Assembly (NCBI GenBank): GCA_903881065.1
Contig: CAIRRW010000337.1
Coordinates: 1-7,136 of the forward strand
Source: an uncultured Bacteroidota bacterium
GTDB taxonomy: Bacteria > Bacteroidota > Bacteroidia > 2-12-FULL-35-15
DNA: 7,136 nucleotides
Reading direction: 5' to 3'
This document shows, one piece after another, positions 6,666-7,136 of this stretch. The stretch's first letter is position 1; every line of letters begins with the position of its first letter. The translations under genes were made by a program, and so were the position numbers. Under the pieces are notes generated by a model. It did no database searches. It was not told the origin of the DNA and worked only from the letters and a program-made list of their open reading frames with translations.

Positions 6666-7136
6666 TTAATGGTTTACAATTAACTTTTTTGTGATTTCCC
6701 CTTTAGAAGTTTTAAGCATTACAAAATATAAACCACTACGTATTCCTTCCGTATTAATTTGGTAAGTGGTTTTATTTATCGAAACATTACTTAATTCAGT
6801 TTTCATAATCTCCTCACCAATAATAGAATTCAGCAATATTGAAACATCACTAGTTTCAGAAAGAGTGAAATCAATAGTCGCATTTGTTAAAACAGGGTTC
6901 GGGTAAATATTCACTGCTGATATGTTGCTGATTTCATTGATACCGGCAGAAGCCGCAACATTTATATTATCAATATAAATATCATTTCCATAATTAGACG
7001 TTGCCTTAAAGCGAACTAGAACGGATGTGTAACCCGTATCCAAGTGCATTTGCACCAATTCGTTTCTCCAATCCCAAGGTGAAGTAGGAGCAAATTCGCC
7101 ACTAACAGAAGGACGAGTAGCTAATCCTGATCCGGA
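6666..7136 (-). CDS. C-terminal part of a T9SS-secreted protein (5' end outside window)
   Basis: The frame stays open to the right edge of the window, so only the last 156 codons are present. A TTG at 7056-7058 and an ATG at 7047-7049 could be taken as starts. Upstream of them the frame continues with protein-like sequence (SGSGLATRPSVSGEFAPTSP, then WDWRNE), so they are internal. The first part, through SVLVRFKATSNYGNDIYIDNINV, looks like the end of a choice-of-anchor J / MAM-like beta sandwich. The remainder is a T9SS type A sorting tail: NIYPNPV, the VSILLNSIIGEEI core, SGLYFVML, and a basic KKLIVNH end. This arrangement occurs in many Bacteroidota exoproteins, including secreted M43-type metalloproteases, but no catalytic part is in the window, so the function stays open. 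It converges on the gene at 5882-6625. Confidence 0.85.
   Translation of the reverse strand, partial: SGSGLATRPSVSGEFAPTSPWDWRNELVQMHLDTGYTSVLVRFKATSNYGNDIYIDNINVAASAGINEISNISAVNIYPNPVLTNATIDFTLSETSDVSILLNSIIGEEIMKTELSNVSINKTTYQINTEGIRSGLYFVMLKTSKGEITKKLIVNH

Noticed and set aside
7047..7058. TTG or ATG as the start of the right-hand minus-strand gene
   Set aside because: The frame continues upstream to the window edge with sequence typical of a choice-of-anchor J-like domain, and no signal peptide follows these codons; the gene is truncated by the window.

Overview
The window looks like chromosomal DNA from an AT-rich member of the Bacteroidota. The evidence is three proteins ending in a type IX secretion (T9SS) type A sorting tail, a DUF6029-type outer-membrane barrel, an Omp28-type lipoprotein, two matches to the Bacteroidota -7 promoter element TAnnTTTG, and A-rich leaders without Shine-Dalgarno sequences. 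No RNA gene, CRISPR array, insertion sequence or phage gene is visible. The genus cannot be named from this sequence; an environmental Chitinophagales, Sphingobacteriales or Flavobacteriales relative would fit.

Layout. The left three quarters (5-5365) is all on the minus strand. Read in the direction of transcription it starts at a good promoter (5405-5435). The first gene encodes a 712-residue secreted protein (choice-of-anchor J-like domain, Omp28-like CxxC domain, T9SS tail) and ends at a strong hairpin terminator (3164-3214). Next comes a tight three-gene operon: a TlpA-like thiol-disulfide oxidoreductase (3144 to 2623), a DUF6029 barrel that starts with GTG (2602 to 944), and a smaller Omp28-family lipoprotein (925 to 5). 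The operon gaps are only 20 and 18 bp. From 5366 to 5881 lies a non-coding gap with the minus-strand promoter, a decayed 42-bp tandem repeat, and a plus-strand -7 element. On the right, a plus-strand gene (5882-6625) encodes a small T9SS cargo protein. It converges on the 3' end of a minus-strand T9SS cargo gene whose 5' part runs off the window at 7136.

How the genes may work together. All the minus-strand products on the left are predicted to act outside the cytoplasm, and three of the four carry a CxxC motif in a thioredoxin-like context. The fourth, the barrel, has only two cysteines, spaced CX4C in its last beta hairpin. This suggests an envelope and surface thiol-disulfide module: TlpA in the periplasm, Omp28 on a lipid anchor, a larger Omp28 secreted by T9SS, and the barrel as partner or substrate. 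The gene set is seen directly; the joint pathway is inference.
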